Source: Maritimibacter sp.
GTDB taxonomy: Bacteria; Pseudomonadota; Alphaproteobacteria; Rhodobacterales; Rhodobacteraceae
Assembly (NCBI GenBank): GCA_011389895.1
Contig: JAABTN010000005.1
Span: 62,001 to 126,000, forward strand
DNA: 64,000 bases
Reading direction: 5' to 3'
Of the stretch, positions 26,296 to 35,158 are shown piece by piece. Under the pieces are notes generated by a model. It did no database searches and was not told the origin of the DNA. It worked only from the letters and a program-made list of their open reading frames with translations. The position numbers were made by a program, and so were the translations under genes. Numbering within the stretch: the first letter of the stretch is position 1; the number at the start of each line of letters is the position of its first letter.

Positions 26296-26897
26296 TGTTG
26301 GGCACGATGAGACGGACCGCAGTTTGTCTTGCGCTGTGGCTCATGGCCGGCGGTGCGCCGCACATGGCGCTGGCTGAAGAGCTGCCAGAGCTTCAGGCCT
26401 GTATCAATGAGTATGTCGACACCTACGAATGGTTGCTGGACGTGCATGCCGACACCCCGATCGAAGAGATCGAAGGCGGCATCTGGCATGTCGAGAACGT
26501 GACCTATTGCGGCACGCTGGGGATCGTGCGCTGTGATCGGTCGGACAACCCGATTGATTGCCAGATCGCCCTGCGCGGCGAACAGGACCAGCTAGCTGAC
26601 ACCATTCGCGCCGATCTGCCGGACCCAGGCGCGGTTGGCGAGGATCGCGACAGCTGGCCGGTTCGCCTTTACGAGGCGGCGCATGCGCTTGCCCATGGGT
26701 CGTCCGCCGGACCCGATTGTGCCGGGTCGCCCCGGCGCATGGAGGTTTGGTGCGAGGCGCGGCAGGCGAGCAATCGTCTGCGCAACGCCATGCACGCATG
26801 GGAGATCGCGCGGTATTTCGGGGCCGTGCCCCCGGCCACCAAGGCCGGTTGGGCGGGGCCGCCCGCGCCCGAACGCCCCCGGCCAAGACCCGAGTGA
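26295..26897 (+). CDS. Secreted hypothetical protein in the liu operon
   Basis: A 200-residue protein with a signal peptide ('RRTAVCLALWLMAGGAPHMALAEE', split near ALA). The mature part has several Cys residues ('CINEYV', 'YCGTLGIVRC', 'IDCQIAL', 'DCAGSPRRMEVWCEARQ'), suggesting disulfides in the periplasm, and a Pro-rich tail. I recognise no family. The ATG shares a base with the ligase stop (TGATG) and AGGAG precedes it by five bases, so it is translated with the ligase. The reason for a periplasmic protein in a leucine catabolic operon is unclear. Confidence 0.75.
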   Translation: MLGTMRRTAVCLALWLMAGGAPHMALAEELPELQACINEYVDTYEWLLDVHADTPIEEIEGGIWHVENVTYCGTLGIVRCDRSDNPIDCQIALRGEQDQLADTIRADLPDPGAVGEDRDSWPVRLYEAAHALAHGSSAGPDCAGSPRRMEVWCEARQASNRLRNAMHAWEIARYFGAVPPATKAGWAGPPAPERPRPRPE

Positions 26898-26969
26898 AAT
26901 CGCTGTGAAAACCATGGGCGAGACACGAAGCACAAGATACCCGACACGCCGGGGCAGGAGGAAGGCGCA

Positions 26970-28574
26970 ATGAAATTGCAATCGCAGGTGGTCACCGGGT
27001 CCGAGAGCTTCCGGGCCAACCGCACCGCGCATCTCGACGCGCTCGCCACCGTGCGCGAGGCCGCCGAGGCGGCACAGGCCGGGGGCGGCGAGGCGGCGCG
27101 CGTGCGCCATGTCGCGCGGGGCAAGATGCTGCCGCGTGACCGGGTGGCAAACCTGCTCGATCCCGGCTCGCCGTTTCTGGAAATCGGGGCGACAGCGGCG
27201 CACGGGCTTTATGACGGCGCGGCCCCGGCGGCGGGGCTGGTGGCCGGTATAGGGCAGGTGCACGGGCAGGATGTCATGGTTCTGGCCAATGACGCGACGG
27301 TCAAGGGCGGCACCTATTACCCGATGTCGGTGAAAAAACACCTTCGCGCGCAAGAGATCGCGGAAGAATGCAGGCTGCCCTGCATCTATCTCGTGGACAG
27401 CGGTGGTGCGAACCTGCCCAACCAGGACGAGGTCTTCCCGGACCGCGACCATTTCGGGCGCATCTTTTACAATCAAGCCAACATGTCGGCCAAGGGCATT
27501 CCGCAGGTCGCGGTGGTCATGGGGTCGTGCACGGCGGGCGGGGCCTATGTGCCCGCGATGTCCGACGTGACGATCATCGTGAAAGAACAAGGCACCATCT
27601 TTCTCGCCGGCCCCCCGCTTGTGAAAGCCGCCACGGGCGAGGTGGTGAGCGCCGAGGACCTGGGCGGAGGGGACGTGCACACCCGGCTCTCCGGTGTTGC
27701 CGATTACCTGGCTGAAGACGATGCCCACGCGCTCGCGCTCGCCCGCCGGGCGGTCGAAAGCTTCAACCGAAAGCGCCCCGACACCGTTGTCTGGCAGTCG
27801 CCCGAAGACCCGGCCTATGACCCTGACGAGATCCTTGGCGCGGTGCCCGCCGACCTGCGCACACCTTACGACATTCGCGAGGTGATCGCGCGGCTGGTGG
27901 ACGGATCGCGGCTTGACGAATTCAAGCCGCGGTTCGGTGAAACGCTCGTGACCGGGTTTGCCCATGTGATGGGCTGCCCGGTGGGGATCGTGGCCAACAA
28001 CGGCGTGTTGTTCTCCGAGGCCGCGCAAAAGGGCGCGCATTTCGTCGAGCTGTGTTCGCAACGGCGCATCCCCTTGGTGTTCTTGCAAAATATCACGGGC
28101 TTCATGGTCGGGCGTAAATACGAGAACGAAGGGATCGCGCGCCATGGGGCCAAGATGGTGACCGCCGTCGCGACCACCAGCGTGCCCAAGATAACGCTGC
28201 TTGTCGGCGGGTCCTTCGGGGCCGGCAACTACGGTATGGCAGGGCGCGCCTATCAGCCGCGCTTCCTGTGGACATGGCCCAACAGCCGGATATCGGTGAT
28301 GGGCGGGGAACAGGCGGCGGGGGTTCTTGCCACGGTCAAACGCGATGCCATCGAGCGCAGCGGAGACACGTGGTCGCCCGAGGACGAGGCCGATTTCAAA
28401 CGCCCGACGATCGAGATGTTCGAACGCCAATCCCACCCGCTCTATGCCTCGGCGCGGCTCTGGGACGATGGTATCATCGACCCGCGCAAATCACGCGATA
28501 CGCTTTATTTGTCGCTCAAGGCGGCGCTCAACGCCCCGATCGAGGAAACACGCTTTGGCGTGTTCAGGATGTGA
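26970..28574 (+). CDS. liuB: 3-Methylcrotonyl-CoA carboxylase beta subunit (carboxyltransferase)
   Basis: A 534-residue carboxyltransferase that carboxylates 3-methylcrotonyl-CoA using carboxybiotin from the alpha subunit. '[20 protein letters not shown]' and '[20 protein letters not shown]' are the two crotonase-like oxyanion-hole regions, and '[20 protein letters not shown]' is typical of MCC rather than propionyl-CoA carboxylase. GGAGGAAGG precedes the ATG. The place between ivd and HMG-CoA lyase in one operon fixes the role in leucine degradation. Confidence 0.95.
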   Translation: MKLQSQVVTGSESFRANRTAHLDALATVREAAEAAQAGGGEAARVRHVARGKMLPRDRVANLLDPGSPFLEIGATAAHGLYDGAAPAAGLVAGIGQVHGQDVMVLANDATVKGGTYYPMSVKKHLRAQEIAEECRLPCIYLVDSGGANLPNQDEVFPDRDHFGRIFYNQANMSAKGIPQVAVVMGSCTAGGAYVPAMSDVTIIVKEQGTIFLAGPPLVKAATGEVVSAEDLGGGDVHTRLSGVADYLAEDDAHALALARRAVESFNRKRPDTVVWQSPEDPAYDPDEILGAVPADLRTPYDIREVIARLVDGSRLDEFKPRFGETLVTGFAHVMGCPVGIVANNGVLFSEAAQKGAHFVELCSQRRIPLVFLQNITGFMVGRKYENEGIARHGAKMVTAVATTSVPKITLLVGGSFGAGNYGMAGRAYQPRFLWTWPNSRISVMGGEQAAGVLATVKRDAIERSGDTWSPEDEADFKRPTIEMFERQSHPLYASARLWDDGIIDPRKSRDTLYLSLKAALNAPIEETRFGVFRM

Positions 28575-28577
28575 GCC

Positions 28578-29102
28578 ATGGCAGCTTGGGATGATAAGAC
28601 CGCACAAGGGTATGCGGACAAATGGGGCGACGATCCGTCGATCTTCGCGGTGTTGGAGCGTGTTCGGATCGCGCCGGATGCGCGGGTGCTCGACGTGGGC
28701 TGCGGCACCGGGTCGGCGCTGCGCCACCTTGCAGGTGATACGCGCCAGTTGACCGGCGTGGACCCGACCCCGCGCCTCGTCGAGATCGCGCGTGCGGCGG
28801 GCGGGGCGACCTATTTCGAGGCGCCTGCCGAAGCTTTGCCGGTGGCAGACGGATCTGTCGACGTATTGTTGGCGCTCAATTCCATCCACCACTGGGAGGA
28901 TCAATCGGCGGGGCTGCGCGAGGCCCGCCGCGTGCTGACGCCCGGCGGTTTGATCGTGCTGGGCGGCGAGGCGTTTGGTTCAGACATGCTGCCCGGCGGG
29001 CAGGATTACACCCCTGCGCTGGAGGCACATGGGTTTACCGAGATAACGCGGGAGGAGGGCGAGGGCTTTTTCGTCCAGACCGCGAGGAGGGGTGATGTTT
29101 GA
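28578..29102 (+). CDS. Class I SAM-dependent methyltransferase
   Basis: A 174-residue Rossmann-fold methyltransferase with motif I 'VLDVGCGTGSALRHLAG' near residue 38, post-I Asp in 'LTGVDPTPRLVEIA' and motif 'DVLLALNSIHHWEDQSAGLR'. The family resembles UbiE/Methyltransf_11 enzymes. The acceptor is unknown. It sits three bases after liuB and overlaps liuD by eight bases, so it is made with the carboxylase subunits even though no methylation step is known in leucine degradation. Confidence 0.85.
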   Translation: MAAWDDKTAQGYADKWGDDPSIFAVLERVRIAPDARVLDVGCGTGSALRHLAGDTRQLTGVDPTPRLVEIARAAGGATYFEAPAEALPVADGSVDVLLALNSIHHWEDQSAGLREARRVLTPGGLIVLGGEAFGSDMLPGGQDYTPALEAHGFTEITREEGEGFFVQTARRGDV

Positions 29103-31032
29103 CAAGATCCTGATTGCCAACCGGGGCGAGATCGCTTGCCGGGTGATCGACACCGCGCGGCGGCTGGGTGTCGAAACGGTCGCGGTGTTCTCGGATGCCG
29201 ACCGGGGCGCGCGCCATGTCGCGATGGCCGATGACGCGGTCCATATCGGTGGGCCGCAACCCTCGGAAAGCTACCTGCGGGGTGACACCATCATCGCCGC
29301 GGCCCAGGCGACCGGGGCGCAGGCGATCCATCCCGGCTACGGGTTCCTGTCGGAAAACCCCGGCTTCGTCGAGGCGGTCGAGGCGGCGGGGCTGGTCTTC
29401 ATCGGCCCCTCGGCCGATGCGATCCGGTCAATGGGGCTGAAGGATGCCGCCAAGGCGTTGATGGACAAGGCCGGGGTGCCGGTTGTCCCGGGCTATCACG
29501 GTGCGGACCAGTCGGACGCGCTGTTGGCGGACGAGGCTTCCAAGATCGGCTTTCCCGTTTTGATCAAGGCCGTGGCTGGCGGCGGGGGCAAGGGCATGCG
29601 AAAGGTCGATGCGCCGGGCGAATTTGCCGATGCGCTCGCCTCGGCCCGGTCCGAGGCGCAGACGGCCTTTGGCAACCCCGATGTGCTGATCGAGAAATTC
29701 ATCGCCAGCCCGCGCCATATCGAGGTGCAGGTGTTCGGCGACGGCACCCGCGCGGTTCACCTGTTCGAGCGGGATTGTTCGCTGCAACGCCGCCACCAGA
29801 AGGTGATCGAGGAAGCGCCTGCGCCCGGCATGACCGACGACATGCGCGCCGCCATGGGCGACGCCGCGGTGCGCGCGGCGGAAGCGATTGGATATGCCGG
29901 GGCCGGAACGGTCGAATTCATCGTCGATGGCACCGAGGGGCTGCGCCCGGACGGATTCTGGTTCATGGAAATGAACACCCGCCTTCAGGTCGAGCACCCG
30001 GTGACCGAGGCGGTGACGGGCGTCGATCTTGTCGAATGGCAATTGCGGGTTGCTTCTGGCGACGGGCTGCCCGCGCGACAGGACGAGATCACGCTCACCG
30101 GCCACAGCTTCGAAGCGCGCCTTTATGCCGAAGACGTGCCCGCCGGGTTCCTGCCGGCCACCGGGCGGTTGGCGCATCTTGCCTTTGCGCCCGGATGCCG
30201 GGCCGAAACCGGCGTGCGCACGGGGGATGAGATCAGCCCGTTCTACGACCCGATGATTGCAAAGATCGTGACCCATGGGCCGACCCGCGCCATCGCGTTG
30301 GGCAAATTGCGGGCCGCGCTGCGCGACACGCAGGTGGCTGGAACCGTGACCAACCTGTCGTTCCTCGCCGCCCTCGCCGCGCATGACGGGTTCGCGCGGG
30401 GCGAGGTGGACACCGGGTTGATCGCGCGCGACATCGGACGTTTGTCGGTCGCGCCGGAGCCCGGGGCGGGCGACGTGGCACTGGCGGCGCTCGCGGCGGC
30501 GGGGTTGATGGAGCCGGGGCCAATGACCGGCTTTACCCTGTGGGGCGGGTTTCGACGCCAGATCCTGCTGGAGCATGCGGGCGCGGTGATCGTGGCCGAG
30601 ATCGAGATCGACGGGTGCGAGGCGCGGGTGTGGACCAAGGAGGAAACCGTGCAACTTCACCGCGACGGGTCGGGCTGGCGTCTTGAGGGGCGGCGCGCGC
30701 CCGCCGTGGCGTGCACCGGCGATCTGGTCACCGTGTTCTCCGGTGCCGGGCATGGCTTCAAGGTGCCCGATCCGCTGGCGGTCCTGTCCGCCGGAGCCGT
30801 GGTCGGCAATGTCGTTGAGGCCCCGATGCCGGGGCTTGTGAAGGCGGTGTTCGTGGCGGGCGGCGAAAGCGTCGTGGCGGGACAGAAGCTCGCGATCATC
30901 GAGGCAATGAAGATGGAGCACACCTTGGTCGCGCCGCGCGACGGGGTGGTCGAGGCCTGCTTTGTCACCGAGGGCGCACAGGTCGAAGCCGGCGCGGCGG
31001 TGATCGCGCTGGAAGACGAGGAGGCATCATGA
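29095..31032 (+). CDS. liuD: 3-Methylcrotonyl-CoA carboxylase alpha subunit (biotin carboxylase/biotin carrier)
   Basis: A 645-residue biotin-dependent subunit. The N-terminal biotin carboxylase starts 'FDKILIANRGEIACRV', with ATP-grasp residues in 'VAGGGGKGMRKV' and 'FMEMNTRLQVEHPVTEAVTG'. The C-terminal biotinyl domain ends with the biotinylated Lys in 'IIEAMKMEHTLVAPRDG'. It carboxylates biotin with ATP and bicarbonate for LiuB. GAGGAGGGG precedes the ATG at 29095, which overlaps the methyltransferase gene end. The BirA-like ligase at 52.3 kb could attach the biotin. Confidence 0.95.
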   Translation: MFDKILIANRGEIACRVIDTARRLGVETVAVFSDADRGARHVAMADDAVHIGGPQPSESYLRGDTIIAAAQATGAQAIHPGYGFLSENPGFVEAVEAAGLVFIGPSADAIRSMGLKDAAKALMDKAGVPVVPGYHGADQSDALLADEASKIGFPVLIKAVAGGGGKGMRKVDAPGEFADALASARSEAQTAFGNPDVLIEKFIASPRHIEVQVFGDGTRAVHLFERDCSLQRRHQKVIEEAPAPGMTDDMRAAMGDAAVRAAEAIGYAGAGTVEFIVDGTEGLRPDGFWFMEMNTRLQVEHPVTEAVTGVDLVEWQLRVASGDGLPARQDEITLTGHSFEARLYAEDVPAGFLPATGRLAHLAFAPGCRAETGVRTGDEISPFYDPMIAKIVTHGPTRAIALGKLRAALRDTQVAGTVTNLSFLAALAAHDGFARGEVDTGLIARDIGRLSVAPEPGAGDVALAALAAAGLMEPGPMTGFTLWGGFRRQILLEHAGAVIVAEIEIDGCEARVWTKEETVQLHRDGSGWRLEGRRAPAVACTGDLVTVFSGAGHGFKVPDPLAVLSAGAVVGNVVEAPMPGLVKAVFVAGGESVVAGQKLAIIEAMKMEHTLVAPRDGVVEACFVTEGAQVEAGAAVIALEDEEAS

Positions 31033-31688
31033 TCCGATTGCACGCCGTTGCCGGAAGCCGGTCGTTTCGGGTCCATTGGATGCTCGCCGAACTGGATATC
31101 GAGCCGGATGAAACCGTGACCTACCGGATCGGCGATGACAGCCTCGCCACCCCCGACTTTCGCGCGGTCAACCCGGCGGGCCGGGTTCCGGCGCTTGAGA
31201 TTGATGGGCGGACCCTGATCGAAAGCGGGGCCATCGTGGAATACCTGTGTGAGACGCGGGGAGAGGCGCTTTGGCGTGGCCCGGGCACGCCGGAGCGGGC
31301 CGATTTCCTTGTCTGGTTGCACTATGGCGAAACCGTTGCCTGCCAGCTTCAGGGGCTTAATCTCCAACAGGTGTTCCTGCCGGACCCGGCCATGCGCTCG
31401 CCCACCGTCATCGGGTTGGAGGTGCGGCGGCTGGCCACCCTTCTGAAACCGCTCGAGGCCCGCCTGTCCGGTCAGGATTTCATGTTGGAAAGCGGGTTTT
31501 CCGGCGTCGACGTAATGTATGGGTTCGCCATAGAGGCGGCGTTTCATTACGTGCACCGCGAAAAATTTCCGGCCCTGGTGGCCTATGCCGCGCGTCTTGC
31601 CGCGCGCCCCGCCTACCAGCGCGCGCAGGCGGCGCAGGGCGAAGACACGATTTACCAAAAAGACTTCTACGAGGTGCCCGATGTCTGA
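31029..31688 (+). CDS. Glutathione S-transferase family protein
   Basis: A 219-residue GST. The thioredoxin-like N-terminus starts 'MIRLHAVAGSRSFRVHWMLA', with 'NPAGRVPALEIDGRTLIESG' (cis-Pro, Glu/Ser binding glutathione), followed by an all-helical C-terminal domain. It overlaps liuD by four bases (ATGA) and the HMG-CoA lyase gene by eight. In this setting it may detoxify reactive enoyl-CoA intermediates such as methylcrotonyl or methylglutaconyl thioesters; this is a guess from position. Confidence 0.87.
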   Translation: MIRLHAVAGSRSFRVHWMLAELDIEPDETVTYRIGDDSLATPDFRAVNPAGRVPALEIDGRTLIESGAIVEYLCETRGEALWRGPGTPERADFLVWLHYGETVACQLQGLNLQQVFLPDPAMRSPTVIGLEVRRLATLLKPLEARLSGQDFMLESGFSGVDVMYGFAIEAAFHYVHREKFPALVAYAARLAARPAYQRAQAAQGEDTIYQKDFYEVPDV

Positions 31689-32532
31689 TCCTGTCGAGAT
31701 CGTCGAAATGGGCCCGCGCGACGGACTTCAGAACGAACCGCGGCTGATCCCCGTGGCGGACAAGATCGCGCTTGTCGATGCCCTGTCGAAGGCGGGGTTC
31801 AACCGTATCGAAGTGGCCGCTTTCGTGAGCCCGAAATGGGTGCCACAGATGGCCGATGGGGCAGACGTTCTTACCGGGATACAGCGCGCGCGGGGGGTGC
31901 GCTACATGGCGCTTGCGCCGAACATGAAAGGGTTCGAACGGGCGATGGCGGCAGGCGCGGACGAGATCGCGATCTTCGGCTCGGCCAGCGAAGGTTTCAG
32001 CCAAGCCAATATAAACTGTTCGATTAGTGAAAGCCTTGAGCGGTTTTTGCCGGTTGTCCAAGCTGCGAGTGTTCGAAAAGTGAAAGTCAGGGGCTATGTC
32101 TCCTGCGTCACTGACTGCCCCTATGACGGGGCGACGCCGCCGGACAAGGTGGCCGAGGTCGCGCATGAGCTGATGGCGATGGGCTGCTACGAAATCAGCC
32201 TTGGCGACACCATCGGGCAGGGCACGCCCGCCTCGATCCGCGCGATGTTGCGCGCGGTGCTTGAATATGTGCCTGTCGACCGGATCGCGGGGCATTACCA
32301 TGACACAGGCGGCCGGGCGCTTGAAAATATCGAGGCGTCGCTGGAGCTTGGCGTGCGGGTCTTCGACGCGGCGGTGGGCGGTCTGGGCGGGTGCCCCTAT
32401 GCGCCCGGGGCCGCAGGCAACGTGGCGACCGAGGCGGTGCATGATCGGTTGGTGGCGCTCGGGCTGACCACAGGGCTGGACCGCGCGGCCTTGGAGCACG
32501 CGGCAACTTTGGCAGGCGGGATGCGCTCATGA
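31681..32532 (+). CDS. mvaB: Hydroxymethylglutaryl-CoA lyase
   Basis: A 283-residue TIM-barrel lyase splitting HMG-CoA into acetyl-CoA and acetoacetate, the last step of leucine degradation. 'VEIVEMGPRDGLQNEPRLIP' carries the metal-binding Asp and the catalytic Arg. 'GHYHDTGGRALENIEASLEL' carries metal-binding His, and 'GLGGCPYAPGAAGNVATE' is the signature with the active-site Cys. The ATG at 31681 overlaps the GST gene end. All catalytic elements are present. Confidence 0.95.
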   Translation: MSDPVEIVEMGPRDGLQNEPRLIPVADKIALVDALSKAGFNRIEVAAFVSPKWVPQMADGADVLTGIQRARGVRYMALAPNMKGFERAMAAGADEIAIFGSASEGFSQANINCSISESLERFLPVVQAASVRKVKVRGYVSCVTDCPYDGATPPDKVAEVAHELMAMGCYEISLGDTIGQGTPASIRAMLRAVLEYVPVDRIAGHYHDTGGRALENIEASLELGVRVFDAAVGGLGGCPYAPGAAGNVATEAVHDRLVALGLTTGLDRAALEHAATLAGGMRS

Positions 32533-33317
32533 GCTATCACACCCTTTCGATCACCACGGACCCGCGCGGCGTTGCAACGCTCGCGCTGGATCGGGCGGAC
32601 AAGCATAATGCGCTCTCGGCGCAGATGATCGCAGAGCTGACGCAGGCCGCCCGACAGCTTGGGGCGGATAACATGGTGCGCGTCGTGGTGCTCACCGGGC
32701 AGGGCAAAAGCTTTTGCGCCGGGGGCGATCTTGGCTGGATGCAGGACCAGATGGCGGCGGACCCCGAGACCCGGTTTACCGAGGCGCGCAAGCTGGCCGA
32801 GATGCTCAAGTCGCTGAACGAAATTCCAAAGCCGCTCATCGGGCGGGTGCAGGGGCAGGCCTTCGGGGGCGGCGTCGGGTTGGCCTGTGTCTGTGACATC
32901 GCGATCGCGGCGGATCACGCGAAATTCGGGCTGACCGAAACCCGGCTCGGGCTGATCCCCGCGACCATCGGCCCCTATGTCATGGCCCGGATGGGCGAGG
33001 CGATGGCGCGCCGCATCTTCATGAACGCTCGGGTGTTCGGGGCGGCAGAGGCGGCCGAGCTTGGCATCGTGGCCCGCGCCGTGCCGGGTGCCGATCTCGA
33101 CGCCCGCCTCGAGGATGAGGTCGCGCCCTATCTCGCCTGTGCGCCGGGGGCGGTGGCGGCGGCAAAGGCGCTCACCCGACAGCTTGGGCCGCCGATTACC
33201 GAGGCGATCATCGACGACACGATCCGCGCGCTTGTCGCCTGTTGGGAAGGGGACGAGGCGCAGGCCGGGATCGGCGCGTTTTTTGAGCGTCGCACGCCCC
33301 CGTGGGTGAAAGGCTAG
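32529..33317 (+). CDS. liuC: Enoyl-CoA hydratase/isomerase, probable methylglutaconyl-CoA hydratase
   Basis: A 262-residue crotonase-fold enzyme. The oxyanion-hole loops are 'GKSFCAGGDLGWMQDQMAAD' and 'VQGQAFGGGVGLACVCDIAI', and the catalytic Glu position is in 'FGLTETRLGLIPATIGPYVM'. In the operon it completes the path by hydrating 3-methylglutaconyl-CoA to HMG-CoA. 'GLTE.RLGLIPATI' is common in LiuC. It overlaps the lyase gene by four bases and is the last gene of the unit. Confidence 0.9.
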   Translation: MSYHTLSITTDPRGVATLALDRADKHNALSAQMIAELTQAARQLGADNMVRVVVLTGQGKSFCAGGDLGWMQDQMAADPETRFTEARKLAEMLKSLNEIPKPLIGRVQGQAFGGGVGLACVCDIAIAADHAKFGLTETRLGLIPATIGPYVMARMGEAMARRIFMNARVFGAAEAAELGIVARAVPGADLDARLEDEVAPYLACAPGAVAAAKALTRQLGPPITEAIIDDTIRALVACWEGDEAQAGIGAFFERRTPPWVKG

Positions 33318-33482
33318 GCACCAGAGTAACGGGGCAGGCCACGCGCCACCTGGAACCGCGAAAGCCGTCGCGGTGGCCGAGTCGCGCTGCAACGCGGCAA
33401 AAGCGGGATGGTGAGCGCAGGATTTTCCTGCGCCTGTCCGATCTTAGCCATGGAACGGAGCTTGGCCGCGTCGCGGCATGCC

Positions 33483-33502
33483 TTGTAAACAACGGTATAC
33501 AA
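33483..33502. promoter_or_regulatory. 20-bp dyad upstream of nuoA
   Basis: TTGTAAACAACGGTATACAA is an inverted repeat of eight-base halves (TTGTAAAC / GTATACAA, one mismatch) about a four-base centre. TTGTATAC-type half-sites are common for GntR-family regulators. It lies about 60 bp upstream of the putative nuo -35 box. No regulator gene is adjacent. Confidence 0.4.
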
Positions 33503-33562
33503 AAGCGTTTCATCGCGCGTCTTCACCCTGTGGTGAAATGGATCAAACATCGCGTGGTTTGG

Positions 33563-33591
33563 TTGACCCTTCCGGGGAACGGGGGTAGACC
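33563..33591 (+). promoter_or_regulatory. Candidate nuo operon promoter
   Basis: TTGACC (33563-33568) and TAGACC (33586-33591) are spaced by exactly 17 bp and end 48 bp before the nuoA start. The -35 matches the one proposed for the liu operon. Confidence 0.5.
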
Positions 33592-33639
33592 CCGGATGAG
33601 CCAAACTGCCGCGGGCGCGAGCCCCGCAAAGGAGCCAAC

Positions 33640-34005
33640 GTGGAAGACCTTCTTCGTGAATACCTCCCCATCGTCATTTTTCTTGCCGTCGCCATTGCCC
33701 TTGGGGCCGTGTTCCTGATCGCTGCCGCCCTGATCGCGGTGCGCAACCCGGACCCGGAGAAGGTGTCGGCTTATGAATGCGGCTTCAACGCGTTCGACGA
33801 CGCGCGGATGAAATTCGACGTGCGTTTTTACCTCGTCTCGATCCTGTTCATCATCTTCGATCTCGAGATCGCGTTCCTGTTCCCCTGGGCGGTGGCGTTC
33901 AAGGACGTGGGCCTTGTCGGCTTCTGGTCGATGATGGTGTTCCTTGTCGTGCTGACGATCGGCTTTGCCTACGAATGGAAGAAGGGGGCCCTCGAATGGG
34001 AGTGA
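33640..34005 (+). CDS. nuoA: NADH-quinone oxidoreductase subunit A
   Basis: A 121-residue membrane subunit of complex I with three helices. The conserved loop '[20 protein letters not shown]' holds the Cys that marks the quinone-site loop, and '[20 protein letters not shown]' is the second helix. GTG at 33640 follows AAAGGAG. It is the first gene of the nuo operon; its end overlaps nuoB by ten bases. Confidence 0.97.
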   Translation: MEDLLREYLPIVIFLAVAIALGAVFLIAAALIAVRNPDPEKVSAYECGFNAFDDARMKFDVRFYLVSILFIIFDLEIAFLFPWAVAFKDVGLVGFWSMMVFLVVLTIGFAYEWKKGALEWE

Positions 34006-34529
34006 TGACGTCAACCAACACCGCCGGTGCGGACAAGGACGTGATGACGCGCGAAATGTCCGACCAGCTTGCGGACAAGGGGTTCTTGCTGACCACCACC
34101 GACGACATCATCAACTGGGCGCGCACCGGGTCGTTGCACTGGATGACCTTCGGCTTGGCCTGCTGCGCGGTCGAGATGATGCAATCGTCCATGCCGCGCT
34201 ATGACCTTGAACGGTTTGGGACCGCGCCGCTGGCCTCGCCGCGCCAGTCCGACCTGATGATCGTCGCGGGCACGCTGACCAACAAGATGGCCCCGGCGCT
34301 GCGCAAGGTTTATGACCAGATGCCCGAACCGCGCTACGTGATCTCGATGGGCTCCTGCGCCAATGGCGGGGGATACTATCATTACTCGTATTCCGTGGTG
34401 CGTGGTTGTGACCGGATCGTGCCCGTGGACATCTATGTTCCCGGGTGCCCGCCGAGCGCCGAGGCGCTGCTTTACGGTATCCTTCAACTGCAACGCAAGA
34501 TCCGCCGCACCGGCACGATCGCGAGGTAA
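33996..34529 (+). CDS. nuoB: NADH-quinone oxidoreductase subunit B
   Basis: A 177-residue peripheral-arm subunit carrying cluster N2, which reduces quinone. The four ligands are Cys56, Cys57 ('[10 protein letters not shown]'), Cys121 ('[13 protein letters not shown]') and Cys151 ('[12 protein letters not shown]'). ATG at 33996 is preferred (GGGGG eight bases upstream); a second ATG at 34005 overlaps the nuoA stop and would remove three residues. Confidence 0.97.
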   Translation: MGVMTSTNTAGADKDVMTREMSDQLADKGFLLTTTDDIINWARTGSLHWMTFGLACCAVEMMQSSMPRYDLERFGTAPLASPRQSDLMIVAGTLTNKMAPALRKVYDQMPEPRYVISMGSCANGGGYYHYSYSVVRGCDRIVPVDIYVPGCPPSAEALLYGILQLQRKIRRTGTIAR

Positions 34530-34534
34530 GCTCC

Positions 34535-35155
34535 ATGTCCGAAGCCTTGGAAGCCCTGAACGAACTCGGTGCCGTGATCGAAGCGAAGCGCGCGGATCAA
34601 GTGGTCGGCTGGTCGGTCGCCTTTGGCGAATTGACCGTGACGATCCGCCCCGATGCGCTGCCCGGCTTCATCGAGTTTCTGAAGACCGACCGGGCCTGCC
34701 GGTTCTCGACGCTGGTGGATATCACCGCCGTCGACTGGCCATCGCGCGACGAGCGTTTCGATGTCGTCTACCATTTCCTGTCGATGTATCAAAACCACCG
34801 CATCCGTGTGAAATGCGCCGTGGGCGAAGGCGACATGGTGCCCTCGATCACCCCGGTTCACCAAGCCGCCAATTGGTTCGAACGCGAAATTTTCGACATG
34901 TTCGGGATCATCTTCAAAGGGCACCCGGACCTGCGCCGCCTGTTGACCGATTACGGCTTTCGCGGTTACCCGCTGCGCAAGGATTTTCCGACCACCGGCT
35001 ATACCGAGGTTCGCTATGACGAGGTCGAAAAGCGCGTGGTCTACGAGCCGGTCAGCCTGGTTCAGGAATACCGGCAGTTCGATTTCATGTCGCCGTGGGA
35101 GGGTGCCGATTACATCCTGCCGGGCGATGAGAAGGCCGACGAGGCCAAGGGCTGA
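34535..35155 (+). CDS. nuoC: NADH-quinone oxidoreductase subunit C
   Basis: A 206-residue subunit of the complex I connecting module. The signature '[20 protein letters not shown]' followed by '[18 protein letters not shown]' is complete. It is separate from nuoD, unlike the fused NuoCD of E. coli. Three bases after its stop begins a sulfotransferase gene that interrupts the usual nuoC-nuoD junction. Confidence 0.97.
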   Translation: MSEALEALNELGAVIEAKRADQVVGWSVAFGELTVTIRPDALPGFIEFLKTDRACRFSTLVDITAVDWPSRDERFDVVYHFLSMYQNHRIRVKCAVGEGDMVPSITPVHQAANWFEREIFDMFGIIFKGHPDLRRLLTDYGFRGYPLRKDFPTTGYTEVRYDEVEKRVVYEPVSLVQEYRQFDFMSPWEGADYILPGDEKADEAKG

Positions 35156-35158
35156 TCG

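Larger units (their letters stand above)
33318..33639. other. Intergenic region between the liu and nuo operons
   Basis: These 322 bp hold no supported gene. Features seen are a 20-bp dyad at 33483-33502 and a promoter-like pair at 33563-33591, both listed separately. No good liu terminator with a U-run is visible. Confidence 0.6.
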
